Below are positions 13,163 to 14,801 of a DNA stretch of 14,801 nt, in pieces. The stretch is from Candidatus Komeilibacteria bacterium (lineage in GTDB: Bacteria; Patescibacteriota; Patescibacteriia; UBA1558). Under the pieces are notes generated by a model. That model was not told the DNA's origin, searched no databases, and worked only from the letters and a program-made list of their open reading frames with translations. Numbering within the stretch: position 1 is the stretch's first letter; each line of letters opens with the position of its first letter. The DNA lies in the NCBI GenBank assembly GCA_024654345.1, contig JANLIN010000121.1:1-14801 (forward strand), in the 5' to 3' direction. A program made the position numbers and the translations under genes.

Positions 13163-14044
13163 ATGTTGCTCATAATTTGGATAATTCTCATAGTCTGCTT
13201 CATCATTTTGCTTTATATTGTGCTGGGCAAATTTCCCAAATTGACGATCATAAGGCCGGAATCAAGCCAGCAAGTAAGGCAGGAAAAAATTAAGAAGAGT
13301 TTGTATGAACAGAGATTGAAAAGACAGGGGATGGAGCTGACCAAACAGGCGCGGCGCTGGTTTGGACCCTGGCTCGGTAAATTTTCCGATCTAGTCGTCA
13401 AATTTTATAACTCTTTGAAAAAGAAAGAGGAGGAATACAGACATCGTCTATTGCACCAAGATATTAGAAGTCATGTCGATAAGGAAAGCAGAGTTTCCAC
13501 ATTGTTGACCGAAGCAATAGAAATGCAGTCATCCGGGGATGAAGAGTTGGCAGAGCAAAAGTATATAGATATACTAAAGATTGATCCGCATAACACTGAC
13601 GCTTATAGTCGTTTGGCCAAAATATATAGAAAAAGGAAAGAGTATGACAATGCTATCGAAATATACAACTACTTATTAAAATTATCCAAAGACCCGGAGG
13701 TCTATCAACAGTTGGCGAATATAGCTGAAGAGAGAGGTGATTTGCAAGAGGCGGAAAGAAACTACTTAAGTGCCTGGCAATTGAATGATCAAGAGGTTGA
13801 TTACTGTTATAATCTGGCGAAACTTTATCAGCAACTGGGGGATAATATCAAATCTCAAGAAATGATCAGACAGGCGCTGAATCGGCAGCCGAACAACCCC
13901 AAATTACTTGACTTTATGGTGCAGATTAGTATAATGAACCGAGATAAAACTGAGGCCGATGAGGCCTGGCAAGTTTTGCAGTCTGTGAACGGTGAGAATC
14001 AGAAATTGAGTGAATACCGACAGGCGATTGATGAACTTTCCTAG
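13163..14044 (+). CDS. Membrane-anchored tetratricopeptide-repeat protein
   Basis: A 293-aa protein. An N-terminal hydrophobic helix (about residues 2-21, LLIIWIILIVCFIILLYIVL) followed by a Lys/Arg-rich stretch suggests a single anchor with the bulk in the cytoplasm. Residues about 37-115 are charged and helical. From about 115 to 275 there are four or five TPR units, clear in AEQKYIDILKIDPHNTDAYSRLAKIYRKRKEYDNA and in LQEAERNYLSAWQLN followed by YNLAKLYQQLGD and QPNNPKLL. TPR proteins act as scaffolds; the partner is unknown. The start directly abuts the fba stop and the stop precedes a terminator, so this is the last gene of the dacA operon. Confidence 0.87.
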   Translation: MLLIIWIILIVCFIILLYIVLGKFPKLTIIRPESSQQVRQEKIKKSLYEQRLKRQGMELTKQARRWFGPWLGKFSDLVVKFYNSLKKKEEEYRHRLLHQDIRSHVDKESRVSTLLTEAIEMQSSGDEELAEQKYIDILKIDPHNTDAYSRLAKIYRKRKEYDNAIEIYNYLLKLSKDPEVYQQLANIAEERGDLQEAERNYLSAWQLNDQEVDYCYNLAKLYQQLGDNIKSQEMIRQALNRQPNNPKLLDFMVQISIMNRDKTEADEAWQVLQSVNGENQKLSEYRQAIDELS

Positions 14045-14065
14045 ATGAAACAAATCGGGAACACG

Positions 14066-14103
14066 AATCGTTTATACCCGTTTGTATAGACGATTTTATT
14101 TTC
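14066..14103 (+). terminator. Intrinsic terminator closing the dacA-TPR operon
   Basis: AATCGTTTATAC (14066-14077) pairs with GTATAGACGATT (14084-14095), 12 bp with one G-T wobble, around CCGTTT, followed by a T-rich run to 14103. It separates the operon from the tRNA-Thr gene at 14114. Confidence 0.85.
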
Positions 14104-14113
14104 GTAACTATAT

Positions 14114-14186
<73 letters not shown>

Positions 14187-14189
<3 letters not shown>

Positions 14190-14221
14190 TCCTTCGCTCG
14201 CTGTAGGCGAGCTTCGGATGG
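14187..14221 (+). repeat. tRNA-tail hairpin repeat, copy A
   Basis: A 35-nt imperfect palindrome: CCATCC (14187-14192) pairs with GGATGG (14216-14221) and, inside, GCTCGC (14196-14201) pairs with GCGAGC (14207-14212). It starts on the CCA of tRNA-Thr. Copy B at 14606-14640 differs at only two positions. Confidence 0.9.
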
Positions 14222-14260
14222 CAAGCCACGTCCGAACATCGCTTCGGCTTACGTGCCTTG
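14222..14260 (+). repeat. Nested hairpin with compensated arms
   Basis: CAAG-C-CACGT (14222-14231) pairs with ACGTG-C-CTTG (14251-14260), nine of ten pairs, and CCGA (14232-14235) pairs with TCGG (14244-14247) inside. It directly follows copy A. Confidence 0.75.
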
Positions 14261-14303
14261 AATCAAGTTCAAGTCACTCCAGCCTACGCAATGTTCCTCC
14301 TTT

Positions 14304-14353
14304 CAGATTTTTACTTAACTCTTCGTTTCACTACGAGCCCAAGTAAAAATCTG
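14304..14353. repeat. 13-bp perfect inverted repeat with 24-nt loop
   Basis: CAGATTTTTACTT (14304-14316) is exactly complementary to AAGTAAAAATCTG (14341-14353). The loop can pair further (CTC with GAG). It could form a stable RNA hairpin or be the ends of a small mobile palindrome. Confidence 0.85.
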
Positions 14354-14394
14354 TTTAGAGAAAAAACGTGTGTGTGCTATTGAAGGATTTAAAA

Positions 14395-14440
14395 TGGAAT
14401 CACACTTGGGCCCGCCGTAGGCGGGTTAAGCGTGATTCCA
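14395..14440. repeat. 46-nt near-perfect palindrome with GCC-GTA-GGC core
   Basis: TGGAATCAC (14395-14403) pairs with GTGATTCCA (14432-14440), CTT with AAG, and CCCGCC (14411-14416) with GGCGGG (14420-14425) around GTA. The core resembles that of copies A and B of the tRNA-tail repeat. Confidence 0.88.
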
Positions 14441-14467
14441 AAGAGGAGTAGACGATCTGAGTCAAGC

Positions 14468-14494
14468 GGAATCACCTCGCCATAGGCGGGGGGA
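14468..14494. repeat. Degenerate relative of the 46-nt palindrome
   Basis: It begins with the same GGAATCAC (14468-14475) as the left arm at 14396-14403 and has the core CGCC-ATA-GGCG (14478-14488), extended by wobble and GC pairs to 14472-14494. The outer right arm is missing, so this looks like a truncated copy. Confidence 0.6.
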
Positions 14495-14521
14495 TGAAGC
14501 GGCGAAGACCGGCTACGACGT

Positions 14522-14608
14522 GGGTCGGTAGCGAAGCGGTCAAACGCGGCAGACTGTAAATCTGTTGGCCTTGTGCCTTCGTAGGTTCGAATCCTACCCG
14601 GCCCACCA
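14522..14608 (+). tRNA. tRNA-Tyr (anticodon GTA)
   Basis: An 87-nt type II tRNA with a long variable arm. Acceptor GGGTCGG pairs with CCGGCCC (one T-G pair), and the anticodon arm GCAGA-CTGTAAA-TCTGT carries anticodon GTA. The variable arm includes GCCTTGTGCCTTC, the T arm is GTAGG-TTCGAAT-CCTAC, the discriminator is A, and CCA is encoded (14606-14608). It reads UAC and UAU codons. Confidence 0.96.
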
Positions 14609-14650
14609 TCCTTCGCTCGCCGTAGGCGAGCTACGGATGGCAGGCCATCC
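14606..14650 (+). repeat. tRNA-tail hairpin repeat, copy B, with an alternative pairing arm
   Basis: CCATCC (14606-14611) pairs with GGATGG (14635-14640) and GCTCGCC (14615-14621) with GGCGAGC (14625-14631) around GTA. The repeat starts on the CCA of tRNA-Tyr. A further CCATCC at 14645-14650 can instead pair with the same GGATGG, forming a competing 6-bp hairpin with a 4-nt loop. Confidence 0.88.
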
Positions 14651-14801
14651 GTGTGAGCGACAGCGAAGAATGTCCTGAGACACATGGTCCGTAGCTTCAG
14701 CGAAGGACCAAGCTTTAGCGAAGAAGGACAATAAGAATATCGTAGTCGCAGTACGTTGCGCTACGAATGGCGAGCCAATTTGAAAAATATCTATTATTTT
14801 C
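14651..14801. other. Non-coding repeat-rich DNA to the window end
   Basis: No gene is seen. It holds a hairpin TGGTCC (14685-14690) with GGACCA (14705-14710), a direct repeat pair around AGCTTCAGCGAAG (14693-14705) and AGCTTTAGCGAAG (14711-14723), and a hairpin at 14741-14765 (CGTAG/CTACG and CGCA/TGCG). AATGGCGAGCC (14766-14776) resembles the end of the tRNA-tail repeats, so this may be a third, degenerate copy. Confidence 0.65.

Larger units (their letters stand above)
14190..14521. other. 332-nt non-coding spacer between two tRNAs, full of inverted repeats
   Basis: No credible protein gene is seen on either strand. The stretch contains copy A of the tRNA-tail repeat, a hairpin at 14222-14260, CTTGAA-TCAAG-TTCAAG at 14257-14273, a partly overlapping imperfect pair (14234-14248 with 14282-14296, 12 of 15 matching), a 13-bp inverted repeat at 14304-14353, a 46-nt palindrome at 14395-14440 and a related hairpin at 14472-14494. 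It may be a structured precursor RNA or a repeat nest. Confidence 0.8.

Noticed and set aside
14190..14521. CRISPR array
   Set aside because: The repeats are palindromes of different sequence and spacing, without regular direct repeats and unique spacers of constant length, and no cas gene is present.
14389..14685. Open frame of 98 codons on the minus strand over tRNA-Tyr
   Set aside because: Its middle (GRIRTYEGTRPTDLQSAAF) is the antisense translation of a tRNA with long variable arm, a well-known spurious protein; the tRNA and repeats explain the sequence.

Overview
The window looks like a chromosomal piece from an uncultivated, streamlined bacterium, most likely a member of the Candidate Phyla Radiation (Patescibacteria). 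The grounds are tightly packed housekeeping operons with 1-4 nt overlaps, few Shine-Dalgarno (SD) sequences before core genes, a small YerC/YecD-type TrpR-like regulator, an unusually short AspRS, a one-helix Gly/Thr-rich small membrane protein, and tRNA genes trailed by GC-rich palindromic repeats. UGA ends scpB and dacA, so the UGA=Gly code of Gracilibacteria/Absconditabacteria does not apply. The lineage call is an inference from gene content, not from a marker phylogeny.

Layout. (1) 1-1643, minus strand: a 66-aa one-helix membrane protein, a branched terminator, a promoter with an 18-bp palindromic operator, the TrpR-like regulator, two tandem terminators, and an unrecognised ~288-aa protein. 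(2) 1644-4126, plus strand: two unrecognised cytosolic proteins (177 and 534 aa), each monocistronic with its own promoter and a strong SD. Their terminators are near-identical, and each terminator runs straight into the -35 box of the next promoter. (3) 4138-10040, plus: asnS from an almost leaderless promoter, then a run consisting of aspS, a small winged-helix protein, a YbaK-like tRNA-editing protein with a basic tail, scpA, scpB with an acidic tail, and an RluB-type rRNA pseudouridine synthase. (4) 10141-14044, plus: a second operon from an extended -10 promoter, with a D,D-carboxypeptidase, a small-multidrug-export family membrane protein, tpiA, class II fba and a membrane-anchored TPR protein, closed by a terminator. 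(5) 14114-14801: tRNA-Thr(GGT) and tRNA-Tyr(GTA), separated and followed by about 520 nt of non-coding DNA packed with nested inverted repeats. An almost identical 35-nt hairpin repeat starts exactly on the CCA end of both tRNAs.

Functionally the core covers Asn/Asp tRNA charging and aminoacyl-tRNA proofreading, the kleisin and partner of the SMC condensin, rRNA modification, peptidoglycan trimming and two adjacent glycolytic steps (aldolase, triose-phosphate isomerase). The most novel parts are the tRNA-tail palindromes, the regulator with its operator and tandem terminators, the duplicated terminator-promoter cassette around two orphan genes, and an AspRS of bacterial type that lacks room for the usual GAD insertion domain.
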